From NCBI GenBank assembly GCA_030867875.1, contig JAOWCC010000577.1:88641740-88705739 (forward strand): a DNA stretch of 64,000 bases. The letters run 5' to 3'. The position numbers were made by a program, and so were the translations under genes. Origin of the DNA: Actinernus sp. WN-2022 (Eukaryota; Cnidaria; Anthozoa; Actiniaria; Actinernidae). The notes beneath the pieces were generated by a model that saw only the letters and a list, made by a program, of their open reading frames with translations, was not told the origin of the DNA and searched no databases. Positions 22,801-29,768 of the stretch are shown here, piece by piece (positions within the stretch are counted from its first letter, which is position 1; every line of letters starts with the position of its first letter).

Positions 22801-23533
22801 TGATTTCTTTTTCAGGTCAACGAATCCAAGTGAGCCGAGAAACATTTCTCTGTCTCAGGGAACTCGGCGGATTTTACTTGGAAGAGAGAGGACCGGTTAG
22901 GATAAAGGTAGATAATAATAACTCTTGGTATTTAAAATTACCTTGTGTAAAGTCGTCTCGGCCGACTCTTTGGAGCGCCGTGCCCAAAATACTAGTCATG
23001 TACACGTAACTTAAATCACACCAAATATAGACTGGATGTGTTCGGCTTACCTCGGTCTCAAGCTCCAATTCACTCTTTTCACCTGGTGGCCATATTGGAT
23101 TCAAAACGAGGCAATCCTTTGTTTTTGCCAGGTTAGCCTCGTTTTGACTATCCCTCACTGCGAGACTAACCTGGCAAAAACAAAGGATTGCCTCGCTTTG
23201 AATCCAAGATGGCCACCAGGTGAAAAGAGTGAATTTGATACACAACGAGGTATATTCATAAAGCGGTTTGGATTTGGGGTTACCTGTGGTAGTGTTAACT
23301 TACGCTTACTCGCTAGGGGCTATACATTATTAACATGCTAGTACACACAGTAGTACACTGGACTCCTAGATGTGTTTACTAACGTTTTTCGATTTATTTT
23401 ATTTCAGCGCCGTGGCATGATAACCACCTACTGGCTGGTGGGAAAAGAAGGGTTCAGTAAACCCCTTCCGAAGCCCGGTCCGGATAACAACGAACCGGAC
23501 TACGAAACCCTTAACACGTACTATGCAAGCTAG
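66..23533 (+). CDS. Receptor-type (particulate) guanylate cyclase, 5'-incomplete, 20 exons
   Basis: A single-pass membrane receptor of the family that makes cGMP from GTP when a ligand binds outside the cell (natriuretic peptide receptor/sperm receptor type). Exons read by me: 66-147, 3657-3958, 6757-6892, 7293-7424, 7725-7823, 10612-10693, 11008-11143, 15205-15282, 15564-15668, 16532-16603, 17905-18070, 18887-19042, 19387-19564, 19925-20065, 20629-20752, 20849-20917, 21100-21274, 22379-22477, 22816-22907, 23408-23533. All junction phases agree and the total is exactly 850 codons including the TAG stop. Domain order is ANF-receptor ligand-binding end, transmembrane helix, kinase-homology domain, dimerisation helix, cyclase. 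The signal peptide and most of the ligand domain lie before the window. A short piece of the kinase-homology N-lobe seems absent between exons 7 and 8. Key cyclase residues are replaced (see the cyclase entry), so it may be inactive or have altered activity. Family identity is sure; exact exon edges are by eye. Confidence 0.93.
806..930. repeat. Purine-rich low-complexity repeat, inverted partner at 3189-3335
   Basis: A GGGGAA/GGGGAG-rich tract bounded by GCAAGCCC on the left and GGGCTTGC on the right, with CAACGAACCCCCCG beyond the right edge. The same unit occurs at 3189-3335 in reverse orientation, including CGGGGGGTTCGTTGC and GGGCTTGCTACACAGGCTA. It is therefore a dispersed repeat with an internal microsatellite. 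The proline-rich open frames it creates are not genes. Confidence 0.6.
2215..2359. mobile_element. Small terminal-inverted-repeat element (MITE)
   Basis: A 145-bp unit starting CAGGGGCGGATCCAGG and ending CCTGGATCCGCTAGTG, inverted complements apart from a few changes, with further arm matches (GGGGGGTT against AACCCC). The GGCGGATCCAG end is of the kind seen in hAT-type MITEs. I could not find a clean target duplication, so the superfamily is a guess. Confidence 0.55.
3189..3335. repeat. Pyrimidine-rich low-complexity repeat, inverted copy of 806-930
   Basis: A CCCTTTCC/CCCATTCC tract between TTGCAAGCCC and GGGCTTGCTA, the reverse complement of the 806-930 unit with its edges kept. The internal microsatellite differs in length and phase. 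Confidence 0.6.
3367..3471. repeat. Hairpin repeat
   Basis: Two inverted arms of about 39 bp (GTTTACTGGCGAAATAAAGC... and ...GCTTTATTTTGCCAGTAAAC) separated by about 25 bp. The stem includes GGATGTTGGGAGAAC paired with GTTCTCCCAACATCC. It is probably a MITE remnant. Confidence 0.65.
4398..6227. mobile_element. 1.83-kb terminal-inverted-repeat DNA element with 7-bp target duplication
   Basis: Starts CAGAAGTCCATAACCAGAAG and ends with its complement CTTCTGGTTATGGACTTCTG. Arm similarity continues inward through the ATCAGTTTACAGAGTAGTCTA segment (about 80 bp in all). It is flanked on both sides by CTCATAC (4391-4397 and 6228-6234). I see no transposase frame inside, so it is non-autonomous. It lies in cyclase intron 2. 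A 307-bp relative with matching terminal sequence and another 7-bp duplication sits at 62543-62849. Confidence 0.8.
8204..8295 (+). repeat. tRNA-derived SINE-like sequence
   Basis: Contains an A-box-like ATGGCCGAACGGAAAGAGCG and a B-box-like GGTTTCGATCTCC, with an extra-arm length between them that recalls a Leu/Ser-type tRNA. The acceptor-stem ends do not pair well, so a functional tRNA is unlikely. It lies in cyclase intron 5. Confidence 0.45.
9505..9920. repeat. Long imperfect palindrome (MITE-like foldback)
   Basis: Arms of about 200 bp. Left arm: AGGAATCCCTGGCTGTTGGA ... AATTGGACAGGAGTATGAGC ... ATCTTGGATCTGATG ... GGCGGTCCCTATTG. The right arm gives the reverse complement in order, ending TCCAACAGCCAGGGATTCCT. 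The centre is near 9710. Open frames on both strands here are a by-product of the symmetry. Confidence 0.75.
10612..10693 (+). CDS. Guanylate cyclase exon 6: transmembrane helix
   Basis: An 82-bp exon between acceptor CTTCTTGCAG and donor CAG|GTTGGT. It encodes a hydrophobic helix of about 22 residues ([20 protein letters not shown]) followed by FNIVR, a basic stop-transfer end. Its phases (1 in, 2 out) match exons 5 and 7. It is the only membrane segment in the part of the receptor seen here, which fits single-pass topology. Confidence 0.88.
11008..19564 (+). CDS. Guanylate cyclase exons 7-13: kinase-homology (pseudokinase) domain
   Basis: Seven exons encode the cytoplasmic regulatory kinase-homology domain. 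Visible landmarks are [11 protein letters not shown] (exon 7), [13 protein letters not shown] with the lysine of the VAIK position (exon 8), [18 protein letters not shown] (exon 9), [14 protein letters not shown] (exon 11), VTDWGLHSF in the DFG place, DLLWCAPEH in the APE place and [14 protein letters not shown] (exon 12), and [12 protein letters not shown] near the end (exon 13). The catalytic HRD aspartate is absent (HGCL), as is normal for this family. Exon 13 ends in a GC donor (ACAG|GCAAGT). The glycine-loop strand expected between exons 7 and 8 was not found, and that 4.06-kb intron is full of transposon DNA. Confidence 0.9.
11179..11297. repeat. 31-bp tandem repeat
   Basis: About four copies of a 31-bp unit containing CGGCAATGAATATCCTCTCC followed by ACTGTGAATAT, starting 36 bp after the donor of cyclase exon 7. 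Confidence 0.8.
11404..11427. repeat. Poly-G run
   Basis: Twenty-four consecutive G residues, just left of an inverted-repeat element. Other C/G homopolymers occur at about 10817-10832, 43523-43542 and 49302-49320. Length in the assembly may be unreliable. Confidence 0.9.
11525..12450. mobile_element. Inverted-repeat element in cyclase intron 7
   Basis: The arms about 11525-11645 and 12320-12445 are inverted copies. GTTTCAAGGCC ... GGACGGGGTTTCAAAGTCC ... TAGCTGTTATTACGGCTGAG ... GGTTTCACCCATC appears on the left and its complement on the right. The spacer is unassigned and no transposase is seen. It is probably a foldback or non-autonomous DNA transposon. Confidence 0.6.
12734..14474 (+). 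pseudogene. LINE reverse transcriptase pseudogene
   Basis: The coding remnant of the CR1/L2-like element, readable in three pieces (12734-13234, 13235-13843, then about 13830-14474 in another frame). The reverse transcriptase domain spans the first two. The missing endonuclease, two stops and a frameshift mean it cannot make a full protein. Confidence 0.8.
12734..14727 (+). mobile_element. CR1/L2-like LINE, 5'-truncated and disabled
   Basis: A non-LTR retrotransposon inside cyclase intron 7. It begins in the linker before the reverse transcriptase ([15 protein letters not shown]), then [67 protein letters not shown], and the catalytic box [10 protein letters not shown] (C in place of the usual F/Y, both D kept). 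Thumb-like and C-terminal sequence ([14 protein letters not shown], ... [14 protein letters not shown]) follows. The frame is broken by a TAA at 13232 just before FGFR, a frameshift in an A-run at about 13825 and a TAA at about 13979. The 3' end has AATAAAAGG and an ATTTG-type repeat (GATTTGATTTGAT, about 14713-14725), typical of CR1/L2-like 3' tails. Confidence 0.85.
16991..17234. mobile_element. MITE-like inverted repeat
   Basis: TTAGGGACTGGTTAGAAATT at the left and ATTTCTAACCGGCCCCTTA at the right are inverted complements with a few changes. The inner arms GGGGATTGGGGC / CCCCTTTTTTCACCCC are also roughly complementary. It lies in cyclase intron 10. I saw no convincing target duplication. 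Confidence 0.5.
17607..17758. repeat. 38-bp tandem repeat, four copies
   Basis: Four almost identical 38-bp copies beginning CACCTCGGGTGTTCTAAAAA and ending in CTTGATCCA, starting at 17607, 17645, 17683 and 17721. There are no spacers between copies, so this is a minisatellite. It lies about 145 bp before the acceptor of cyclase exon 11. Confidence 0.9.
18071..18886 (+). other. Cyclase intron 11
   Basis: An 816-bp GT-AG intron. I see no coding sequence or clear repeat. The open frames on the minus strand have no recognisable features. Confidence 0.5.
19565..19924 (+). other. Cyclase intron 13 with GC-AG borders
   Basis: The donor reads ACAG|GCAAGT, the standard form of a functional GC donor, and the acceptor is TTTCGTAG. 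A nearby GT (CAA|GTGTAG) would put exon 14 in the wrong frame, whereas the GC site gives the conserved dimerisation helix. Confidence 0.8.
19925..20065 (+). CDS. Guanylate cyclase exon 14: dimerisation (signalling) helix
   Basis: A 141-bp exon that encodes a charged heptad-like helix, [20 protein letters not shown], continuing to [16 protein letters not shown]. This is the coiled-coil linker that joins the kinase-homology and cyclase domains in receptor cyclases and ends in the family's 'LLY..LP' motif. The acceptor is GATTTCGTAG and the donor is CTCC|GTAAGT. The phase restores the proline of the next exon's PVAEQL. Confidence 0.9.
20066..20628 (+). other. Cyclase intron 14
   Basis: A 563-bp intron holding a (TA)n and GATATA-rich tract at about 20460-20530. 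Nothing else is recognised. Confidence 0.5.
20629..22907 (+). CDS. Guanylate cyclase exons 15-19: cyclase catalytic domain with non-consensus active site
   Basis: Exon 15 carries [20 protein letters not shown] with the first metal-binding aspartate. Exon 16 carries [18 protein letters not shown]. Exon 17 carries [13 protein letters not shown] with the guanine-selecting glutamate and second metal aspartate, then [13 protein letters not shown] sequence (here [10 protein letters not shown]). Exon 18 reads [19 protein letters not shown], where the family normally has MPRYC.FGDTVN.ASRMES. The cysteine that contacts guanine is serine, the aspartate is histidine, and the transition-state arginine five residues after the asparagine is glycine, while that asparagine is kept. 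Exon 19 encodes the last strands ([17 protein letters not shown]). The fold is intact with no stop or frameshift, so the gene looks maintained, but normal GTP cyclisation is doubtful. Confidence 0.9.
21275..22378 (+). other. Cyclase intron 17
   Basis: A 1.1-kb intron with a 15-bp tandem repeat (GACGACAACGTCTAG type) at about 21487-21570. The arginine- and threonine-rich open frames in the repeat are not genes. The remainder is AT-rich and unassigned. Confidence 0.5.
21487..21570. repeat. 15-bp tandem repeat
   Basis: About five to six copies of GACGACAACGTCTAG with single-base changes (GATGACAACGTCTAT, GACGATAACGTCTAG). The period of 15 keeps all frames open over the tract, which explains the artificial ORFs on both strands. 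Confidence 0.85.
22497..22566 (+). repeat. tRNA-like sequence (SINE head or tRNA pseudogene) in cyclase intron 18
   Basis: TTTAGCTCAGTGGGAGCGCG is a close A-box/D-arm match and GCGCTCGACTCCA is a B-box-like T-arm. The anticodon arm is irregular and the acceptor ends do not pair, so it is not a working tRNA. It starts about 20 bp after the donor of exon 18. Confidence 0.5.
23067..23235. mobile_element. 169-bp near-perfect palindromic MITE
   Basis: Left arm AATTCACTCTTTTCACCTGG...GGATTCAAAACGAGGCAATCC...CAGGTTAG. The right arm is its complement, ending ATGGCCACCAGGTGAAAAGAGTGAATT. There are only a few mismatches and a loop of about 25 bp. It lies in cyclase intron 19. Confidence 0.8.
23408..23533 (+). 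CDS. Guanylate cyclase exon 20: C-terminal exon and stop
   Basis: The terminal coding exon after acceptor TTTATTTCAG. It encodes [20 protein letters not shown], the conserved 'G..TYWL.G' end of the cyclase domain, then a short polar tail ending in TYYAS and TAG. There is no long C-terminal extension. Possible polyadenylation signals AATAAA lie at about 23985 and 24236. Which one is used cannot be decided from sequence. Confidence 0.88.
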   Translation, partial: RRGMITTYWLVGKEGFSKPLPKPGPDNNEPDYETLNTYYAS

Positions 23534-24580
23534 ACGCGTTCGAAAAAAAAAGTTCCGGGTCGGTCTTATTTCCCCCAGAAAATGTAGTGTTTTAATGTCT
23601 TAACTTGGGTACGGAACTCTTAACTTGGGCAAGCACTCTTAACTTCGGCACTGCATTCCTAACTTGGGCACGGCACTCCTAACATCAGGCCGAGACTAAC
23701 TTTTCACAGGGTCTCTAAACCCCTAGATTTTCGTACCCGGAGTATTTCCATTTACACGACAAAAATCAGGAGTGCCGTGCCGAAACATTTTGGCGCGCCT
23801 ACCAGAACTGAAGCCTAAAATCACCTTTAGCTCAATAAGTAGATCTATAAACATGAAACGACTCATACCAACATTTATTTTACTGTGTTTTGCGTCAATG
23901 GAAAGACATTCTGCAAATCTTCCTCCCAACCGCCGCTATGTACAGACGGCTCAATTCCTGTAATCTGTGACGTACAATACGGGGAATAAATTAGTTTTGT
24001 CATGTAGTTCTCGCCGGCTTTGAATAATGGACTAACGACTCATAATTGTGCACTATTGTGCTTTCTTTGTGCTGAAAGTGTGGTTGTTTTCCTTGGTATG
24101 CATGATGTACGATACGGGGAAAAAGCACTGAATTGAGCCGCCACATATACCGGTAAACTCGCTTTATCAGCGGAGAATCGGCTCTTTTTCGACCTTCAAA
24201 ACGTATTTCCTCTTTTTAGACGTACACCACAAAGAAATAAAATAGCAGAACTTATTTGTCTTGAATACAAGTTTGTATAGTCGTCGGATTGATTAAGGAT
24301 TCAGTTCCCCTTTAAGAGTGCCGTACCCCAAATACGTGTCGTGTACACTGGGCTTAGGTTTATAAAGGCCTTAAGATAGTTACGTGATTTATTATTGCTT
24401 TGGCTCATGGAGATTTAATCAGTTTTTGCAAGCTATTTAAAACATACCTGATATAGAAATAAAACATTGGGGGGAAAATGAAAACAAACTCAAAACCCAA
24501 ACATTCGACACGTCATGGGTACCATCGTCATTTAAAAAAAGGCATTTTATAAAGATTGGTAATTATTCTCAATGCTTGGT
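23534..24580 (+). other. 3' flank of the cyclase gene
   Basis: Contains a short tandem repeat at about 23596-23692 (CTTAACTTGGGCACGGCACTC type) whose GGCACGGCACTCCTAAC end is mirrored by GGAGTGCCGTGCC at about 23769. AATAAA occurs at about 23985 and 24236. There is no further gene. Confidence 0.5.
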
Positions 24581-25094
24581 AGAGTGATTTTACTTAACCC
24601 GTGAATTATATACTATACTAACAGGCATAATTAGACCATAATTCCATCGTTTTCTTTTGTTTCTACTTGATTATTAGATACAGACTATTAATTTTTGTTT
24701 CACGGGTTAAGTAAAAGGTTAGGGCTAGATTCCATCCGCCAGAAGGATGCAATCCCAAAATGCACTGCACTAAAATACTTCATCGAGAGCAGGAACTGGT
24801 GTCTAATGAAGTACGCCTGCTAATCAAACAGCCTGCAGTATAAAAGTTCTAAAAAGCGGTTGTTGACAGCAAATCGCTGGTGGCGTAAGGGATAGTGACG
24901 GTTAGGGTTTCGGTTAATAGATGGGTTAGGGTTCGTGGAGCCGATATCTTTTTATATAGTTGAGGGAAGCGTACTTGTTCGCCTAAATCTCTAAGTGCCG
25001 CTTTAGTTTGTACCCTAGAAATATAACATCGAGAAAATTACAATTCGACCTTCTGGCGGATGGAATCTAGCCGTGACCTTAGTAAAATCACTCT
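24581..25094. mobile_element. Nested inverted-repeat elements
   Basis: The outer arms read AGAGTGATTTTACT at 24581 and AGTAAAATCACTCT ending at 25094. They continue inward as GGCTAGATTCCATCCGCCAG (about 24724) and its complement CTGGCGGATGGAATCTAG (about 25052). The left arm is interrupted by a MITE of about 125 bp whose own ends are TTAACCCGTGAA / TTTCACGGGTTAA. A second copy of that inner element is at 29629-29768. Confidence 0.6.
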
Positions 25095-25268
25095 AAGTTT
25101 TACCATGCCCATGATCCTCTGCGTGCTTGGCTTTTACAAGTAGTAGGCGCCGTGCCCGAGAGGTAAACAGGGAGACCCTGACATCGATTACAGACCACTC
25201 AATGTTATAAAATAATAAGTTGATTTGTTAATAGTACAGACGTCCATGTCTCTGTCTTTTATGAGTTA

Positions 25269-25756
25269 AGGTGATGTTACACGAGACGACTTTTAACGAC
25301 GATTTTTCGCGACGATTTTTAATGCATGTTACACGAGACAACTTTTAGCGCAACATTGATGCGGCAACGGGTATGTTACACGGGACGGCGATTTTTAGCG
25401 CAACATCTAGCTAGCACCTAGGCTCCTACTCTGAAATTCTCGTTTAAAAACATCATGGCGCGCGGACGAATGGAGTCATTGTTTGTCGACGTAGCCTTGT
25501 TTCCGTGGGCGTAGCGAACAGGTTTCTGGGACGACGTTGCGTGAAAAGTCAACGGCGGCGAGGGTTTTACACGAAGCAACTCCAACAAAATTCGGGCAAC
25601 AATTGCAGGTTTTTGAAGGTAACTCAAAAACTTTAAGCATGTTGCCGCAACGAAGATTGCGTTAAGAATCGTCCAGCGCGCCATGTTACACTATGTTGAC
25701 TTTTCGAATGTTGAGAGAAAAATCGTCGTTAAAAATCATCTCGTGTAACATCACCT
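25269..25756. mobile_element. PIF/Harbinger-like MITE with TTA duplication
   Basis: A 488-bp unit with ends AGGTGATGTTACACGAGACG and CATCTCGTGTAACATCACCT, about 40 bp of inverted similarity (ACGACGATTTTTC inward) and TTA on both sides (25266-25268 and 25757-25759). A 3-bp TTA/TAA duplication is the hallmark of PIF/Harbinger. The ATGTTACACG motif recurs internally at about 25326 and 25374. Confidence 0.7.
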
Positions 25757-26027
25757 TTATACTGCTCACATTACAACTCCTAACAATCCATTTGTGCGAG
25801 AACGCCATTCAAATGCATTTTATAGTTTCTTGTTGCGTGATATGTGGCAAAACGTATACCATGTATGAAATCCGAGTAAAAAAAATGAAATCCGAGTAGT
25901 AAAAGAATCAACAGTGATGGTTGCATAAATGTGACAACGGCGTCGACCTTTTCATGACCGAGTTTGGCCACTTTTTAGGTTTGGTATTGTTCGCAAAGAT
26001 CATGATTTATAACAAAAATTCACTCGG

Positions 26028-26430
26028 CCAATTATAATTATAACAAAGGCAACTATCATTCGACAAATTATAGCTTTACCTCATAATGAACGACACTAAA
26101 GTTGGAACCAAATGAACAACTTTCTTTACGTATCTAGTCTTCTAGCCGATCCTGGAAGGGGTCTACAATCGGAAAGATGAACTACTCGAACTGGAATTTA
26201 GGTTGGGTTTTGATCAACGATGCTGGGCCTATATTACACCACAATGTTAGTAAAGGATCCACTATAAGTAGAAAAGAATCATGTTTCCGATTGTAGACCC
26301 CTCCTAGGATCAGCTAGAAGACTAGATACGTAAATAAAGTAGTTCATTTGGTTCCAACTTTAGTTTCGTTCATTATGAGGTAAAGCTATAATTTGTCGAA
26401 TGATAGTTGCCTTTTTATAATTGTAATTGG
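26028..26430. mobile_element. 403-bp foldback element
   Basis: Arms of about 140 bp run from CCAATTATAATTATAAC and AAGGCAACTATCATTCGACA at the left to CGAATGATAGTTGCCTTTTT and TAATTGTAATTGG at the right. Inner matches include CTACAATCGGAAA / TTTCCGATTGTAG. No coding potential. Confidence 0.75.
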
Positions 26431-27540
26431 TATTGGTACTGAGTTGTATTTTGAAAGTTATCAAATTTCACTCGCCTAAGGGATCATGCAATTATCAGAA
26501 CTTCCAAAATATCACTCAGTGCGCCTAAATCCCGTATAGCTTTGCAAATCGAGTTGCCATGTTTACAGATCATAGCGGTCACTAGTGCGCTAGTCTGCGG
26601 AAACGGCTCGATCGCTTTTGGGCCTCGAATAGAGACGGCTGTTGTGCGCATGCTCATAAAATGTCCTAGTGCGCATGCTCATAAAATGATTTGCAGCAAA
26701 CCGTCATTTGCAGGTGAATCAGCCAATCACAACTCGGGGTGGGAATGAGTCGAATGATAATACTTCATAACGGACATTTCTAGCCAACCAAGACGAATAT
26801 AACTCGACTATACTTCTCCAAGCATCCTTTGCGGAACTAAAGGATTTCAGACAAAGTTTCTTCATAGCAACTCTTGGACTAGCGAGATATCTCCAACATC
26901 ACCTCTGTCTTTGATTTAATTTAATGACGCGGTGCGCAATCTAGGTAACATCGACGATTGTACTTTTAAGTTTAAATATCGTTGTTGCCCTATACTGCGC
27001 AACGCAAAATAAAATCACGGTTCCAAACATGGCAGAGCATGTGAAAACCATGTTGAACCATGTTTTGCATTGTTGAACCATGTTACTACTATCTAACTAC
27101 CATGTTAAACCATGTTTTGCCATGTTGAACCATGGCTTCACGCTCATATAGAAATTAGAGGAATAGAAGTGACTTGTAAGCAGTCTATTTCTTATGTTCA
27201 AGTTGCAAGGGAAAGCCATAAAAAGTACTCAGATGTCGAAAGTATGTAAATAGTGTTGTCAGTTCATATTAATTTGTTCTTTCATTTATTCAATGAACAT
27301 TGATGTAACGTACTTGTTTAAAGTAACCAAATGTGCTAATAAATATTATCTTATATACTGTACTACGAGGCACAATCAATTAATATGTAGGAATATTGAA
27401 TACTATGGACCACAATAAACAAGTACATAAAAGCACTTTTGTATTGCATTGTAAAGTTGTAGTAGATATGACACGGTACGATCACTGTGCCCAGGTTGTA
27501 TTACGCGCCGTAATTGTCTTGTATATATACATACGAGTAT
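26431..27540. other. Intergenic stretch
   Basis: No gene recognised. It contains a small repeat of CCATGTTGAACCATGTTTTGC-type units at about 27028-27135 and a duplicated GTGCGCATGCTCATAAAATG at about 26644-26688. Confidence 0.45.
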
Positions 27541-27542
27541 AC

Positions 27543-27745
27543 GGACGTTGCAGTTAAGGTTGTCTTAGACATATCCACATATGGATTTATAGCCTTTGTT
27601 CAGTTCGCACCGTTTTACATAAAGAACGGTAATCAGCCGTGAACGCGCCCTTTGTATTTGGTAACAAAGAACCACGGTGGTCTAATGATTAACGCTCTTG
27701 TTTACCATTTCGAATCCCCAAGTTCAAGTCTCAGTATCGGCATCG
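27543..27745 (+). repeat. tRNA-like SINE copy (forward)
   Basis: A unit with ATATCCACATATGGATTTAT, AGTTCGCACCGTTTTACATA and CGCCCTTTGTATTTGGTAAC, followed by a tRNA-like part at 27668-27741 with A box TGGTCTAATGATTAACGC and B box AGTTCAAGTCTC. The same unit occurs inverted at 28776-28980 and again at 43038-43200. A run of T follows at about 27750. Confidence 0.65.
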
Positions 27746-28775
27746 CGTCTTTTTTTTTCACTGCGAAGATTTTTAAATTTCTTTTTCCCATTTTTTTTCT
27801 GACTGCAGTCCCTTAAAAGCTTTTATTTCAAACATGACTATGTCAAGTAAGCCCTATAATACTTATCAGTGTTAATGTTGTGCCATATGCTGACGTCTCC
27901 ATAATTCAGTGTAAGACTGCGAAAGGGTTAAAATACAACTGACATTATTTTCATTATTATTACGAGAACGGAGTTCTTTTTAACCTTTGAAATGCCTAGG
28001 ACACCTATCATCCACATATATGGTCGAACATTTCTTTTGCAAAAGCTTCGACTGCCGCAGGGAATGTAGTATTTTGAACGTCGACATCGTCCATGGCGAA
28101 GCTTCAAAAGTTTGTGATCGTTTGTCAAACACTCGTAAACCTTACGCCGAGTACACGGCTTTATTTAATTCCATGTGAGTTCTCTCTTCACAAAGTAAAA
28201 AGCTTCGTCAACTTATGCAAGCATTACTATGGGTTTCAAAGAGAATTCTGCACAATTTCTGGATTGCCGGGTATTTTCAAAACTGTCTCCGTATCTTGCG
28301 GCCGATGTTTTGGAAATGTCGAAAAAACAATCAGTCTGCCTAAGTTCAGAAAATCAGTACGAATGAAATTCATAACACTTGCTAAAATCGCTTCCTACTT
28401 CTAAACAAGGATATAATACTTTGAATCAGTGGGTATCTAGTATTTTCAAAACTGTTTCTGGTATTAACATGTAAGCCCGGTACAGTGTAAACAAATTACG
28501 CTTACTCAAATCCACAACCATCAACAGAATCGATACACCATTCTAAACGAAAATAGCGTTATTTGGGCGTACTCAGTCAGTGCTGGTATAATTATCTAGT
28601 TCGAAAGTCTGGGAAAAATTGAGACCGTTTCAGGATGACAGTATTATGTTAGCTACAGCGTCCGTTCTTATCCAATGTCAAAAAAGAAACTGCAAAAAGA
28701 AACACATGTAAACAGAACAAAAAGACAAGGGGGAAAAAAAAAAGAAAAAAAATTAAAATAAGAAAAAAAAAATAA

Positions 28776-28980
28776 GATGCCGATACCGAGACTTGAACTC
28801 GGGGCTTCGAACTGTAAAGCAAGAGCGTTAACCATTAGACCACCGTGGCTCTTTGTTACCAAATACAAAGGGCGCGTTCACTGCTGATTACCGTTCTTTA
28901 TGTAAAAGGTGCGAACTGAACAAAGGCTATAAATCCATATGTGCATATGTCCAGGACAACGTTAACGGCAACGGCTGTAT
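28776..28980 (-). repeat. tRNA-like SINE copy (reverse)
   Basis: The reverse-orientation copy of the 27543-27745 unit. The tRNA-like part at 28778-28851 (minus strand) has a well-paired T arm (CCGAG TTCAAGT CTCGG) and a D arm TGGTCTAATGGTTAACGC, but the 7-bp acceptor stem pairs only in its first three bases. It is followed on its 3' side by A/T-rich sequence. I take it as a SINE derived from a tRNA. Confidence 0.65.
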
Positions 28981-28993
28981 ATATATATATATA

Positions 28994-29151
28994 TACAGTC
29001 AATGCCAAAAAGGTTGTCCAGCAGAACATAATATAATACTTTAATATCCATTGTTTTGGCCTATTGTCTTGGTCTAGACAATAGCCCAAAACAATGGATA
29101 TTATAGTATTATATTATGTTCTGCTGGACAACCTTTTTGGCATTGACTGTA
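28994..29151. repeat. 158-bp near-perfect palindrome
   Basis: TACAGTCAATGCCAAAAAGG ... CAGCAGAACATAATATAATA ... CCATTGTTTTGG on the left is mirrored almost base for base on the right, ending TTTTTGGCATTGACTGTA. The loop is a few bases around GTCTTGGTCTAGAC. It is bounded on the left by (TA)n and on the right by a second palindrome, 29151-29211, whose GCGCCATAACTCA arms flank a (TA)n core. Confidence 0.85.
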
Positions 29152-29161
29152 TGCGCCATAA

Positions 29162-29199
<38 letters not shown>

Positions 29200-29211
29200 T
29201 TATGGCGCATC
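29151..29211. repeat. (TA)n-centred palindrome
   Basis: ATGCGCCATAACTC, then an uninterrupted AT dinucleotide run of about 32 bp, then GAGTTATGGCGCAT, giving full two-fold symmetry. It directly abuts the 158-bp palindrome. Confidence 0.9.
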
Positions 29212-29628
29212 TTCTTTTCAAAACAAAAACCGAGTGGATATAGTAATACATGTAGCATATTGCTTTCATAATTATGTGGCCTGCCGTTGGCTTGCCGTTG
29301 ACAGTTCGTAAAATATTATTTTCCTAAATACAAGAACAAGAGACATGTTTTGTACTCATGCAGTCTATTTTTACTTTAAATTCCAAAGTTACAGGGCGAA
29401 TTATATAAATTAATCATTTAAACTTTATCTGAACTAAACTGAATTCGAATCATAGTAGTAGTCTTTTTTCTCCTCCCCTCACTTGGCGCCGATATACATG
29501 CAAGCAAGGTCCTTCTACATAAAACAAATGACTACCTTAAATAAACTGGGTGGGTGGGTAAATAAACTATATTGTACTGCCATTAAATAGCAAAACTGTT
29601 ACCACAGTGCTAAGCAGAATGATGTACT

Positions 29629-29768
29629 AGTGATTTTACTTAACCCATGAAATAGATATTAAACTAATAGGCACAATCAAACTCTAATTCCATGATTGTT
29701 TTCTTGTTTCTACTTGACTATTAGATACTGACTATTAATTTTTATTTCACGGGTTAAGTAAAACCACT
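29629..29768. mobile_element. 140-bp MITE, second copy of the TTAACCCGTGAA family
   Basis: Ends AGTGATTTTACTTAACCC and GGGTTAAGTAAAACCACT are inverted complements with one change. The interior (CTATTAGATACTGACTATTA) matches the element nested at about 24590-24715. Confidence 0.7.

Noticed and set aside
22874..23341. Two open frames of 101-123 codons on opposite strands
   Set aside because: They overlap cyclase exon 19 and a palindromic MITE; similar peptides arise from the palindrome.
28778..28851. Possible functional tRNA gene on the minus strand
   Set aside because: A and B boxes are good but the acceptor stem pairs only partly, and the sequence is part of a repeated SINE unit.
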